DNA of 64,000 nt from Ecdyonurus torrentis (GCA_949318235.1 OX439136.1:15347890-15411889); one strand, 5' to 3'; counted from the first letter of the stretch, positions 13,103 to 25,639 are shown. The notes: generated from the letters alone by a model not told the origin. A program made the numbers and translations.

Positions 13103-13130
13103 GATTAGAGAACTTAAAAGTTCTCTAATC
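13103..13130. repeat. Perfect 13 bp inverted repeat
   Basis: Arms GATTAGAGAACTT and AAGTTCTCTAATC separated by two A bases form a perfect 28 bp palindrome. The word ttgatt flanks on both sides. No T-tract or gene context suggests a terminator. Confidence 0.85.
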
Positions 13131-13238
13131 TTGATTCTAGAAGAGAGCTCGGTGGTGTATTATGCAAGAAAAAAGAAAAGCATTATAATAAGAAAAGTAA
13201 TTATATTAATAATTCTTTATTGACTATTTAAAATGGTA

Positions 13239-13239
<1 letters not shown>

Positions 13240-13278
<39 letters not shown>
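13240..13278. repeat. Poly-A run (39 bp)
   Basis: Homopolymer, followed by an AT-rich tail. Confidence 0.9.
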
Positions 13279-13279
<1 letters not shown>

Positions 13280-13627
13280 ATATAATAAAAAAATAAAAAA
13301 TTTATCAAAATAACAATTTAAGCTAAATTGCCACAAAGGTGGGTGGTGGCAGGGTGCATCCATCGTAGCCTCTGGGTGCATGCGTAAGCCTCCTACTTCA
13401 ATGAACGTGGGTTAAAAAAAAAAAAAAATAATAATAATAATACCACGCTGTGCATATTTATAATGTGGTATTGAATCGTTTCAAAAATTTATTGCAAACA
13501 CTCAATTTCCCATTAAACTTATTGATATAATAGACAAACTTAATAAAAAGTAATTACAATAAATATCCATATACATAAATTAAAATTAAATAGATTAAAA
13601 TAAAATTAAAATATAGTATCAGCATTA

Positions 13628-13707
13628 ATGACACTAATATAGGTAGTTAGTTTTATTATGGTATACCATCAGGTGTCGTTACTCATTATCATTAGTATTA
13701 GTGTCAT
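13628..13707. repeat. 12 bp inverted repeat pair spanning 80 bp
   Basis: ATGACACTAATA at 13628-13639 is the exact reverse complement of TATTAGTGTCAT at 13696-13707. This could be a very short fold-back element; a second copy was not found in the window. Confidence 0.5.
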
Positions 13708-14438
13708 GAGTGATTTTGAAATTTGAAAAAGGGGGATGATAATTTGGTTTACAAATTGGGTAACAATTATACATAATGCATATTATGATTCACATTAATA
13801 ACTTTAAATTGAGTTGCAATATCATTGAAGACCTATTTCATATGATGAGTCAACAATAAAAATATTAAGCGCATGAAAATAACTTAAAAAAAATATTAAT
13901 AGTGGATGTCGATATAGCTTCTGTCTTAAAATAAATTTATTCATTGTAAGTTGTAAAAAATTTACACTGCGTAGAATAATAATAATAATAAAAAGTGAGA
14001 GAACACCATTACCGTTATTTTTATGTGAATATTTTTCACAATCTAAGTTTAGATTTTTGCATCATCATCATATGTAGTTTGTAACGAGAAATTAAAACTT
14101 TAATTATTTTAGGAAAGATCATGCCAAAATAAACGTTTTAAAATAGTCTCAATGATCTTTAAATGCGGAATAAGTTTTTGATAATTTAAAAAATGATAAA
14201 TTTTGTTTAAATTTTATGACAGTTGAAGTTGTTTTGATTGATTTTAAAATTTATCTTCTATTATGAACCTTTCCTTTATATATAATATGATTAATAGAAA
14301 AAGTTGTTATTTGCATCAGCACTGCTCTCTCTCTCTCTCTCTGTCTAGGATGACGTATTTGCCAACAGTGTTATTAGAGCAAAGAAGGGATAATTAATGA
14401 CATTGGTGGCCGATTGTGGTACTTGGAGACTCAGTTAT

Positions 14439-14748
14439 ATATAGGGTGTACGTACATTCATGTTAAAGTCAACGCCATGTTGGTTCACTCAATAACATGG
14501 CCACCATAGGAAAATGACTCATCTTACCAGTTTAAAAACACGAAGAAATATTGTTGAGAGCATTGAAGCTACGTTAAATTAGTATCTCAAGTACATGTAT
14601 GTGAGAAAAATAATAATAACACTAAATTAACTGATTTCCCAAAGAAAATAGCCATAAACAAAGTTTGTCCTATCCTGAGTAATGTTATTCATTACTCCAG
14701 TATAGCATCCAAGTGCATTAATTATTACGTCATGCGCATACACCATAT
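14439..14748 (-). mobile_element. Family 3 MITE, inverted copy
   Basis: Starts with TATAGGGTGTACG and ends with gcgcatacaccatat. Reversed, it reads gtatgcgcatgacg, then actggagtaatgaataacat, tcaggataggacaaac and tggccatgttattgag, in the same order as 6312-6620. The open frame at 14748-14936 begins at its edge and is not credible as a gene. Confidence 0.75.
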
Positions 14749-15194
14749 TGCATTGTTATTTCAAAAGTTTGTTTATGACACACGGTAAAATGTTCGAGCA
14801 GAGGAGGGTTCAGTCGAGGCCCCCGGGGCAACGGTTCAGTCGATTCAGTGGTATAGATTTAGTTCAGCATTTTTTTTTTAACATTATTAACTTTGAACCA
14901 AGAAAAACCCAAAAATTAAGGGATGTCACCGCGTAAAATTTGAAATAACGATTATTGGAAATTAATTCCAACATCCCCATCCCCCCTCTTATATTACAAA
15001 AGCAAACTATCCTTAAATTATAACCAGTGTCCACTGGTAAATGACGGTATATTAGTAATCTCGAGATATTGGACTGCTGTCCTACCCTTTGAAATAAAAT
15101 TAAAATGTATTAACATTAAAAAATTGGCGCCATTATATAAAGCATACCTAATATTATTTTGACAGAGAAAAACACACGTAGAGTTCAAACAGTT

Positions 15195-15354
15195 AAGTCG
15201 ATTTAAACTATACTCGCCTCAAAAAACCTGAGTTACCTGCCGTTCGACCTTTTACAGTATCGCCCAGCCACCTCCCTTTGAAATGCGTGCGAGAAATGGG
15301 CGATACATTAGTGATAAAACTATAAATCGACTGAGGTTTTTTGAGTCTAGTATA
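15195..15354. mobile_element. Fold-back MITE with two nested inverted repeats
   Basis: Left arm TATACTCGCCTCAAAAAACC (from 15209) pairs with the right arm, reversed TATACTAGACTCAAAAAACC (ending 15354). AGTCGATTTA at about 15195 pairs with TAAATCGACT at about 15323, and an inner TATCGCCC pairs with GGGCGATA. TATA lies at each outer edge, compatible with a TA target duplication. Non-coding and single copy here. Confidence 0.55.
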
Positions 15355-15838
15355 CATTATTCATAAGGGTTTAGTGTACGTATATTAATCGATTATTTGA
15401 TCGATCTATATGACACTGATGTAAAAACTAAACGTCATATAGTATAATAATAAAACATTAACAAAATGAGCAATACTTAATACTACTATCCCGATGAGTA
15501 ATTCAACATTATTGATTTTTAGATTCAAATTATAAAGGATTATTCCCCATGGTAGACGTTACTAATTGCAGACGTATATTATATTTAAGTTCAAATATTA
15601 ATAAAATTTTCTTGAGTATTATACACTTTTAACATTGAGTCATTCACCTTTCTCGTATCGATTATGCTATTAAGTCTGAAATGTTTAACTTGAAAAATTC
15701 TAATAATAGTATAATAAAAAAATAGACGAGTTTTAATATTTTATTTTGTATTCATAGTTTTTGTTGTTGCTGCTGTATTGTTACATAAACTGTCTCCTGT
15801 TTTAATTAGTTTAAATTTTTGAATGGAAATTACATGAG

Positions 15839-15841
<3 letters not shown>

Positions 15842-15909
<68 letters not shown>
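15842..15909. repeat. (TC)n microsatellite
   Basis: About 34 uninterrupted dinucleotide units. Confidence 0.95.
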
Positions 15910-15913
<4 letters not shown>

Positions 15914-17464
15914 CTTTTATTGTTTGTGCAGTATTTAGACTATAATATAAAACTTAAAATTTTGTCGCTTATTATAGTAATAGTAATTGAACATTATTTT
16001 AACAAGATTATTTTATACGTATCAAAATAAAGAGGAGAGCAAATCTGACCCATCATTTTATGTTAGCATTTTTTCTTTTTATAATACTTCTCTTTGTAAT
16101 GATTCAAAAATAGAGAAAACGATAATTAAAGAGTATAAATCAATTTATCGTCTATAACAATTTGAATTATTCATTAATTAAATGTAATTAAACGTAAAAT
16201 AATTTCTGTTAAAAACTAATTCTGACATTACTTCAATAATGGCTAAAAATGCGACCTCATTAAGAAAAAAAAATTTAACATTCTAAAAAAAAAAAAAAAA
16301 AAAAAAAAATCACACGTTTGCAATAATTATTTCATCAAGCGATACTTCTCTGCAAACTAATAAGTAGTACTAGTATGAAATTTCATACCTTGAAAGTATA
16401 TTATATAAAAAAAAAAATAATAATAATAACTTTTTTTTATGATATTGCTTTCTCTGTCTGTCTCTCTCACTTATAGGTAGAAGTTAGATACTTATGCAAT
16501 ACGTCAGTGGGGTTTCCTTTTAGCTTTTAGTATATTGATCTTTTTTTATATATTTTATTATTCTATTTTTCTTGTTACGTGGTTGTACTCGTACAACAAA
16601 CCACTGCCTTGCTTATAGAGTGGGTGGGTGGTCTCACTTTGTAACAGTCTCTCGTTTAGAAATCAGCTGTTATTTTTTATATGTGTGATTTTATACGTTT
16701 TACCTGAGGATTTTTAATTAAAATAATAAAAAAGGTAAGAATTTATTTTATTTTCATAATATAGTAATGAACTTTAACTTTTAAGAAAACTTTATTTGTA
16801 TAGATGTGTCTAATATTCTAAATATCAAAAAATACTGCCATTTTTTTTTTAGTACAGTATTGTTAGAGTATTATTATTATTTTAATGTTTTGTGAAGAAT
16901 AATGATTATTTAATTTATACACACAAAAGTTTTGTTACGTGGTATTGAACTTCTATTTTTGTGTATTTCTTCTGTAGTGAAAATTCTCAAAATGAGACAA
17001 ATGTGATATTATATTGAGGACAAATTACTAAAATTTTCTTTTACAAAAGATTAGTGAGATTTTAAATTTAGATTATTAATACTACCGCCATACCAATGAA
17101 GGTAATCTAGATAATTATTATTGTACTCAGTAAAAGGGGTTAAAAATTGAAATTACAATTTACTTTTTTCGTATAATATCATGCTTATAAAAACATCATT
17201 ACAGTAATCTATTTTTTTTCTTCTATTTATACGACCTACTATTGTAATAATGAAAAAAATATCGATCGAAACCAAACAATAACACTAGAATTAATCAAGT
17301 TTTTTTTTAAGAATTTATCCATGGATTATAAAGTAAAATGAATTTTGATAATAAGCTTACCCACACGGATATTTATTCTTATCGTCGTTTAAGTGTTAGT
17401 TACAATTAGTGGGTTTTTAAATTTTAATTGCTTTGAACTGTACTAACGTTTTGAGAGTTTTGCA

Positions 17465-17466
<2 letters not shown>
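15910..17466. other. AT-rich sequence, no gene seen
   Basis: Holds an A run at about 16285-16309 and short T-rich tracts. No open frame above background. Confidence 0.5.

Positions 17467-17512
<46 letters not shown>
17467..17512. repeat. Poly-T run (46 bp)
   Basis: Homopolymer; on the minus strand it could be a retroposon A-tail, but no body is recognisable beside it. Confidence 0.9.
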
Positions 17513-17513
<1 letters not shown>

Positions 17514-18671
17514 TAAAAATGACGCAAGGCTGCGGACCTTTTATTCATATTATGACGATGATAAGCTTTGCTATAATATATAAAATTTACATGAAATTGC
17601 GTGTATATAACAATGGGTTCTAAAATCGTTACAATGTAGCTACTATAATGATCTTTCCATTTTCTTTATACATATTTATTTTATATTATAGCGTTTTTGA
17701 TGACAGATTTTTTTTCCCTCTAAGGTGTCTCAATTGTTATGAAATAGATTTTTATATTAATCACATTTTGGATTTTTTTTAAATAATCCTCGTGGTTGAA
17801 AAATAGATTATAATATAATTAATACATATATAGTTTAATATATTAATAAAATTAAACATCAAATTTATAAACAAACACTTGTATCTTTAAAAGGGGTTAA
17901 TTTTTTTCAAAGCATCCTATACTGCTAGTTGTATAGTGCTTTATTGTTCTTATTTGAAACTACTTTTATACTACAGTTTGTAATTTATTTTATCATTATT
18001 CAGTACTCATCAAAACATGAAGTATTCATATTTTTTCTTGTTATCAAAAATCATAAACAGAACAAATAACAAAATCTTTATTTTGTGTATAGTTTCCACA
18101 CTTCCCTTTATTTAATTTTTTTTTTTGGGTTTAAATTCTATATTGTTTTTTTTTTATATATAAATATAATATTATATAATTATTGTATATTATACATGAG
18201 AGTGAGTTTCATGGTCATTTACAAAAATTCTAAGAAGATATCGAACTGTGACGTATTATTGACATACATTCCATTTTTTTAACTTTCCACGTGCGAAAAT
18301 ACACCAAATAGTCATGGACAATCTTTTATCAAAAATGCCTGGCTCATTGTAATTAAAGAAATTCGTTTTTTTTTTAATAACTGTTAGAATTGGAAATACA
18401 AATATATTTTTATATTGAAAAAAACATTCATATTTAAAGAATATTACACTTTAGCTGAATTTTATGATCTCAATTTGAAAATTGATGATATTGATGTGCT
18501 GATGCATATATACTATATTGTATAATACACATTCAAATCTACAATAATTGTATACTGATTGTACAATATATTAATTACTATATTTGTTTTATTTCTCTTA
18601 AATTTGTGTTATTTTAAATTTTCTTCTCACTCAAACTATCCTATTCCTTGTTTTTGAATGGTTTATCGACC

Positions 18672-18673
<2 letters not shown>
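17513..18673. other. AT-rich sequence, no gene seen
   Basis: The open frame at 18085-18282 is hydrophobic low-complexity sequence with no supporting features. Confidence 0.5.

Positions 18674-18725
<52 letters not shown>
18674..18725. repeat. (TA)n microsatellite
   Basis: About 26 TA units, with an interrupted extension to about 18733. Confidence 0.95.
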
Positions 18726-18733
<8 letters not shown>

Positions 18734-19944
18734 CATTATAATTTATTGTAAATAGTTGCCAAGACCAACGCTTGTTGTAACACTATGTTACTATAAACTA
18801 CCTGGGTCAAATACCTACTTGAAAATATGTTTTACAGTGTATCTGATTATTTAGCAGTCAATAATGTCAACTACAATTGATTTTAAATAGGAAATAATTT
18901 GCTATAAATTTAATTATATTTTCTTGCATATATGTATATCATGTTGTGTTTTGACTTGACTAGTTCTATTCTGTAAAGACATATGGAACGTAATAAAATC
19001 TTATATTTTATATCAATAAAGAAATCTTATTATTATGCAATTTAAATTTTAAATATAATATAAAATTATTAAGTTTATTGCTTATAAAATAGTTATTTAT
19101 GATTGCAATATTATTTATTTAAAATTTAAATATGCAAATTATGTATTTATTACGAAACTTACCGACATTCTTTAATATCATTACAAAATAAATTTTTGCA
19201 TAATAACTTTACAAATAAAATACTATATAATATTGTATTCTATTAAAATAATCAGTATTTTACTTTTAATGATGTTTATTATTAGAATATGGTTTTAATT
19301 TTGTGTAGCCATTAACTTTTTTTTTTCTTTAATGATTGTATTGAAAACATTTCAGTATGTTTTCTAAAGATAACAAATTAAACGCTGTTGCGTGTACTTG
19401 CAAAATTATTATTATTATTTTTTTTAAAGGATTGATTTGTATATTGATTTGTATATTGGTAGTGTTTTAATCATTAACATTCATGTAATATAAAAAAGTA
19501 AGGGATTGAAATTGTAAGAGAGATTAGCCTCTTTTTTTTAACAGCCCTTAGGTTCTTGAACTTCAATCTCTAAAACAAAAAAACAGTAACTAAAAAACAG
19601 AAAACCAGTAATTAAAAATAAGTGAATGACACCGAAAGGCATAGCATGATTGACATATTATATAGAGAGATTTACGTGACAGTAGAATCAAAATATCGTG
19701 CAGAGGATATCGTGGTAAAAATACACGGAAAGTATATAATATAGATCTATTATATAACCTTGGTTACTTTATCAATCTATATATATACTGACTTGTTATC
19801 ACCTATAAATATAGAGTACTGGTGATATCAACTGCCTTACCTGTATTGATTATAGCTTTAATTATAGAAGTATATTATACGTGATTTTTGATAACTATTT
19901 TAGTTCTTATTGATATACCTGATTGTACAATTTTTATATTTTAA

Positions 19945-20467
19945 TACATACTGCATTACGGTTAAAATTACGTCATTTATTATGCTGTAGGGAATAATAA
20001 GTAAATTAATAAATGTTGCTAAATTGGAATTGCACAAAGAAGTAATGCTTTAAATAACTCGCAATTTATGTGTATAGACCGGTTGCACTCATATTTAAGA
20101 GCCGCCATTTTGTTGGTCAGGAATACACATAGGCCAGCATAGGAAAAACGTCATAATTTTATTTTTTAATAGCAAAAGAAGCTTCAAACCTCAATCAAAG
20201 CCTTATTTCTAGCTCCTAATAAGCTCGAAGAATATGAGAAAAATTCGTTCAGTTGAAATAAACTCTTTTTGTGTGAAAAATTAGGAGAAATGATGTTTCC
20301 CCTATGCTGGACAGTGCATGAGGCACCACAAACATGGCTACAAAGCGCAAGGATGTGCAAGGGGTCTATATAGTTGTCATAAAGCATATGTGTAAAGTAT
20401 ACAGGCATAAATTATTTTGATGAATCTGAGCTATAAAATAATTACGTGTCTATTTTTATCCGTGTGT
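19945..20467 (+). mobile_element. Family 1 MITE, split by a family 6 insertion
   Basis: The left part (acggttaaaattacgtcat, tattatgctg) resembles the family 1 left end. The right part after about 20384 (gagctataaaataattacg, then atttttatccgtgtg) matches the family 1 right end seen at 270-304. The middle, about 20073-20370, is a different element. This copy is more diverged than the others, so ends are approximate. Confidence 0.55.
20073..20370 (+). mobile_element. Family 6 MITE, nested in family 1
   Basis: Terminal inverted repeats: left TATAGACCGGTTGCAC; right, reversed, TATAGACCCCTTGCACATC. The interior (gccattttgttggtcag, agcttcaaacct, tagctcctaat, gcgcaaggatgtgcaag) is shared with 3868-4217. 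A non-coding element of about 298 bp. The open frame at 20184-20408 lies across it and is an artefact. Confidence 0.65.
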
Positions 20468-21046
20468 GTTGAAGGCTAGAGATTAATAAAATATTATTGT
20501 ATATTTATTTGAAATCAAAATCAAAGAACCGTTGATATAAATCTACAAATAATTATGATATACGTTTAGTGTCTATTTCAGCTGATATATAATTATAATG
20601 TAAAAATTTCTATGTCACACCACTTTGGTCAGTAGGAAAAAAAAAATCTAAAATTATCACACAAGTTAACCATTATCAATAATTTAATTGAGACAATTTG
20701 TTTTTAATACAGTTACCCGCATCGTATTAATTAATAAATAAAAGTCATGACATGCACATTTATATCCACTGCAAGCATGCATGCATACACTACTCATTAT
20801 TATTATAGTATGCAACAGTTGGAAAAAGAGGGGAGTGATGGAGGGGGGGGGGGGAGGGATGCTGGTGTGCTCTTGAGAGTATAACAATATCAAACGTACC
20901 GCTTTTGTTAACTTAATTTACATCGCATTGTTTGTTTGAATATTTTCTCACTTACTTAAGTTTTGTTCAATTTGAAGTAGAATTAATTTCTCGTGTGCAG
21001 CAAACATAACATTTACAATTCATATTGTGTAATACTGAATCCAAAT

Positions 21047-21172
21047 AAGCCTAACATTAGGCTTATAAGAATATCATTTATACGGTAGTGTTTTTATTAT
21101 AAAACATACCGAATTCAAAGAATAAAGCTGCCTTACATTAGGCTAATTAGAATATTATAATACGGTAGTTTT
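21047..21172. repeat. Imperfect 86 bp-spaced direct repeat with a hairpin
   Basis: acattaggct followed by agaatat and tacggtagt occurs at about 21055-21092 and again at 21135-21172. The first copy is preceded by its complement, giving a perfect 8 bp-stem hairpin at 21047-21064 (AAGCCTAA / TTAGGCTT). The origin of the duplication is unclear. Confidence 0.55.
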
Positions 21173-21453
21173 TTCATTCCGATTCGTTACACAGTACTAC
21201 ATAACCAATTTCTTCAATTGCAAGGTGTTCAGTATGCCTTTACGTTTCTTTGGGATAAGTACAGACGCTGTCATATAAAATATATAGTGTAAAGGCTGTA
21301 CGTGTCTGTGGTCATTTAACTAAAAAATGAAATTCTATCGGCATATGGGAATAACATGTAATTAGATAAGAGAATTGCGTCAACTGAAATCTCCATCTGA
21401 TTGCATTGAATAGTCATAAGCCAATAGAAATTCATTTTAAAGTAAAGTGACTG

Positions 21454-21577
21454 TACAGCTCTGGACAAAAGTTCCCGAACAGGGCAGCGACGGCCGCTAC
21501 GTTTTCTCATAAAGATAACATAGTGTGATTGCGGGTTGCCTATGCAAATCGTTCGGGAACTTTTGGCCAGAGCTGTA
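21454..21577. mobile_element. Short TA-bounded MITE, Tc1/mariner-like ends
   Basis: TA at both edges (21454 and 21576) encloses terminal inverted repeats: left CAGCTCTGGACAAAAGTTCC, right reversed CAGCTCTGGCCAAAAGTTCC, both continuing CGAAC. The start CAGCTCTGG resembles ends I know from Tc1-type elements, and TA is their target. AAAGTGAC / GTCACTTT outside the TAs extends the symmetry. About 124 bp, non-coding. The minus-strand open frame at 21316-21747 crosses it and is rejected. Confidence 0.7.
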
Positions 21578-21660
21578 CATGTCACTTTGAATACATTTTT
21601 GAGTGAGTGCATGTCATGAGGTACAGGAAATTGCAATGTTTTCTCTTGCTCTGTGTTCTG

Positions 21661-21740
21661 TATAGGGTGTATGCTTATGACGTCATACTGAATGTTCTTC
21701 GACGCCATACTGGAGCTAAGAATAATATTGCTTACGATAT
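21661..21740 (+). mobile_element. Family 3 MITE, left-end fragment
   Basis: TATAGGGTGTATGC, then TGACGTCA and gacgccatactggag, in the same order as 6312-6620. The match fades after about 80 bp, so it is a truncated copy. Confidence 0.65.
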
Positions 21741-22157
21741 TTTTCATTTTTAACTGATGATTTTAATGCGAAATTATATAACAAATAGGTTACAGAAGTA
21801 AACTCTGTAAAAATCTTTGTATTTTGAGCTAAAAGGGCTTAAAATAAGCAATTAAAACAATTCAAGAAAAATCAAGTTTTCATCCACAGTACAACATAAA
21901 TTTAAAAGAGACCAATAACATTATATATAAAGTTGGATAATAATTTAAAAAAATAAATTATTTAAAACGATATCTAATTACGTTAAAGTATAACAAATAG
22001 GAGTATGTGTAAAAATAATATTTATTTATAATTATTTTAAATTTAATATATTATGTATATGTATGTCAGTTATAGGTAAATAAACAGTAAATATTTTGCA
22101 ATATGTATGTATAGGCTTGAGGCATTCTCTCTCTCTCGTCTGTTATTCTAAGGTGTA

Positions 22158-22159
22158 TA

Positions 22160-22235
<76 letters not shown>
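22158..22235. repeat. (AT)n microsatellite
   Basis: About 39 AT units with one CA interruption near 22174. Confidence 0.95.
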
Positions 22236-22239
<4 letters not shown>

Positions 22240-24782
22240 CTAGTTGATTGAAAAAACACGATTTTGTTCTGTCATTTCAGTAACACTTTAATAAAACACG
22301 CAAAATGAAATACAAGTTATACAAACCACACACAATTCACATATTAAGTATATTGTGTGTAAATAAAAATGTTGTTTACAAGACTATAGTATAGCTACTG
22401 TATTACATTCTATAATACATTGTGAAACCTTACAAATCTATAATTGGTTCTTTCTATATGGATAGATGTATAGTCAAAAATATATGTACTACTGTACGCA
22501 AATTTTTAGTTTTCTGCGGTTTATTGATGAACTTTATATTGAATTATTTTACATTGAAAATGAAGTTTAAAAAATGCAGTTTACATTGAAATTTTTAAAA
22601 AAAAAAACTTAATAAAATTCCCTAGGTGTACAAGATTTGTTTGAATGGCGTGGGGGAGGCAGAGATATCAAATAAAAATCTTGCTACATAACTTAAAAAT
22701 TCAAGACCCACACGTAAAAAGAGAATAATTCTGGTCTTGCAGTTATGCTGTACGGCAAAGTTACTCTTCAGGCAGGAGTAAAGAAATAATACTCCGCTGC
22801 TTTTTTTTTTCAACCATTGCCAACAACAAAAAATGGCGTGGAAGCGCATAACTATGTTGCATAACAGAATTTGTTGGTTTATTTCCTTTTTTTCTTTTCA
22901 TATTAGTCCCCATTTTAATTGTAATTATTTATGTGACAGTCACTGACTCTAAAAAGTTAAGCTTGTAGGTGACACCAACATTTTAATGAACTTTTTATTT
23001 ATTATTATTATTTTACTAGACTTTAGTATAGTTTACAGTAAAATCACATCACGTAATTCACTTCACACTGTAATACACTGTATACAATACATACTGTAAT
23101 ATGTTACACTATTCATCTCGTCAATTTTTGAAACTTTAAACTGAAAAATATAACTTCAATAAAATATTTAAATATATTTACAGTTCAATAACCGCTATGG
23201 AAAGTAAAGCTAAAGACAGCTCCCCTTAAATTATACTTAAAAAAAAAAAAAAAAAAAAAAAAAACTGAACTTGATTACGTAACTAAAAGCAATAATTTCA
23301 TCATAGCTGTCAAAAGAACTAAATCAAACAACATTACTTCAAAAATCAATAATATAAATGAATGACACGACTAATTTATTATATTAATAATTCACAACTT
23401 TACTGATGTAAACGCTTTGACATCTATAAACTGTGTGATAATATGAATATATTATAAAGATAAAGTAAACATGCCTTGAAAAATAAAAGGGTAGTAAGTT
23501 ACGTAGATAGAGCTGTTATTGGAGTGGTGTTTGCTTTCTCTCTCACTCTCTGTACCGCACAATGATCGATACGAAAACACTAGACGTTGTAAATGTATGA
23601 CTGTACCGAGTTCACATACCTCGCTTTGCTAAACACCCACGCCGTACAAACATGGACCTTTCTACTGTCTATACACGTGTTAAGAAAATATCTACCATGT
23701 CATAGAATAATAAAATGTCGTATAATTGTGTCGTATGAACTGAAAACAACGTCAAAGTAAGTATTTTCTTGTACTATATAATTTCTAATTTTTTTTTTTT
23801 TTTTTTATATGGAACAATAACCTAAGCTGTCATACTTAATGTGTATACGATTGTAAGATATAGAAGAAATCAATGGAAGAGTTTTGTGGTAGTGAAAATC
23901 TTTTAATATACGACACTTAAATATAATTTGAGTAACACTGCTGGAAAAACTGGTATACGGTGTGCAATTTTAAATTTAGAGGCTGTGAGTTCTGTTTGCC
24001 GAATTCATGGTTGCAATATTATACGATTCGTAGTATATTTTACTTACGTTTTTATTTTCTTTGTTTTTATGTTTTTATGCGGAATTAAGGCATACTTGTG
24101 TAAATAAGCATCGCAGACTCAATAGTATTTACTATAGATCTATAGTTATACGAGTCAATGAAAAACTGGTGAATAAACTTACAAATTAAATATATATTTT
24201 TCCTAGTGATATTTTGAGAATAAAATAGCTTCAAACGTACAACAATTTTAGAGGTCAGTAGGGTCACCACTATCATGCAAAATTATTAATCACGAATTTT
24301 TCATATTGTACTTATATAAATCTTCATGCTGATTTCAATAATTTTTCCTCTTTTCCTTTATATCGTAAACGCTATCGGATCCTGATTTTTTTTTATTTTT
24401 ATGATAGATAGTTATAACATAGGGAGGGGATAAAATTGTGAAACTTTTAGTGTTACAGTATCCTTCTGACTACAACCCTTAACTAAATATGAATTTTCTA
24501 GCTCAGCAGTAATTGTGACGCAATTCAAGCACATCATTGAATAGACTAAATCAATAATATAATCCTTGAACTAAAATTATGACGCATATTTTATTGAAAG
24601 TACTTTTTTGACAGTTATATCAACTTAATCTTAATATTATAAAATAAATTCCATTTGTTTATTATTAAAAAAAGTCTTTTTTTTTACACAAAATAATAAC
24701 AAATTTTAGTTCCAAGCATCTATTTTTTCTTTCCTATATAAAATTTACTTCCGTGCTATATTTAGAACGTTTTACGTTCAAA
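22236..24782. other. AT-rich sequence left of the GC-rich block, no gene seen
   Basis: Single-copy-looking AT-rich sequence with A runs (for example about 23239-23264). The last 150 bp before the block remain AT-rich up to about 24780, so the compositional change is abrupt. Confidence 0.5.
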
Positions 24783-24793
24783 TTGGCCGAGAA

Positions 24794-24849
24794 AAAGGGG
24801 CGCCGCAGGCGCCCCCCCCCTAAAGGGGGTGGCGCTGCGGCGCCCCTTT
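24794..24849. repeat. Nested GC hairpins at the start of unit 1
   Basis: Outer arms AAAGGGGCGCCGCAGGCGCC and GGCGCTGCGGCGCCCCTTT are near-complementary and enclose an inner CCCCC-TAAA-GGGGG stem. The left arm also folds on itself as GGGGCGCC-GCA-GGCGCCCC. The layout recalls the branched terminal hairpins of some single-stranded DNA viruses, but that is only a structural analogy. Confidence 0.85.
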
Positions 24850-24912
24850 GATTGCCACTAGAGTGCTATAAGTAGAGCGCGGGGGGGGCAAAAATACGAA
24901 AACGCAAGTTTG

Positions 24913-24947
24913 GCGGGGCGCCGACGCCGCAGGCGTCGGCGCCCCGC
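24913..24947. repeat. Perfect 16 bp-stem hairpin, GCA triloop (unit 1)
   Basis: Arm GCGGGGCGCCGACGCC at 24913-24928, loop GCA at 24929-24931, exact complement at 24932-24947. The C-GCA-G apex matches the loop class of the other hairpins in the unit. In unit 2 the stem has one mismatch. Confidence 0.95.
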
Positions 24948-25004
24948 GCGGAAATTTTTTGGGCGCGAGCTCAAACTAAATGTCTGTCGTTTCGTGAAAA
25001 AAAA

Positions 25005-25050
25005 GCGCCGAAAAGGCGCGTACTTTCGGCGCCGCAAGGCGCCGAAAGTA
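25005..25050. repeat. Two adjacent hairpins: GCGCC stem and 13 bp stem with GCAA loop (unit 1)
   Basis: GCGCC-GAAAA-GGCGC at 25005-25019 is followed by arm TACTTTCGGCGCC (25021-25033), loop GCAA and the exact complement to 25050. GCAA is a GNRA tetraloop. The second stem has one mismatch in unit 2. Confidence 0.95.
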
Positions 25051-25300
25051 CAAAACCAAATGGTACAAAACGATTTTTTGAAATTTTTGACGCCACAGAA
25101 AGTTGTCTAGATTTTTGCGCACGGATTTCCCCCCCTGAAACCACCGAAAATCCGCGCGAAAAACCGAAAATTCGCCGAAACCGCGCGTTTTTTTCGGCGC
25201 ATTTGAAATTTTAAACTTTTTTTTTGAAATCATTCCCGGGGCGTCAAAATAGAGTTTCGGACTCAAAAAAAGTTTCGGACAAATTATTTTCGGCGCGGCG

Positions 25301-25425
25301 CCATTTTCGGTCCAGGTATACCCTGAACTGGAGCCCATTCGACCCTTAATAACTTTAGAACGGATAACGGCAGATATGACAAACCGGGTATAGGAAGACG
25401 TCTTTTGACGAGCTCTACCAGGATC
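25301..25425. other. Best-conserved block of unit 1
   Basis: Across about 120 bp, from ccattttcggtccagg to gagctctaccaggatccg, I count two substitutions against 29101-29225. The following 200 bp diverge more. It contains no open frame, and the CG-rich hairpin theme is absent here. It may be a functional core or a recently homogenised patch. Confidence 0.7.
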
Positions 25426-25639
25426 CGTTCGAAAATCCGAAAAAAATCCGGTTTTCGGAAAGTTATTTCGAAAAAACCGATTCCTTATGGGTTTTCTTAA
25501 CTAACGTTTTCCGGATTTGCGGAAAAACCGGTCCTGCGATTTTTGTGAAACTCTCAGGTTAAGGTTTTCTAACAAGGGCGGATTTTTTCCCGGATTCGGA
25601 TTTTCAAAAAAAATCCGAAATTTTCGACACTTCGTTACA

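Noticed and set aside
21316..21747. 143-codon minus-strand frame, one of the longest in the window
   Set aside because: It crosses a mariner-like MITE and a family 3 fragment and has no recognisable domain, so length is by chance.
24976..25338. 120-codon minus-strand frame in unit 1
   Set aside because: Not maintained in unit 2 and overlaps hairpins and an opposing frame.
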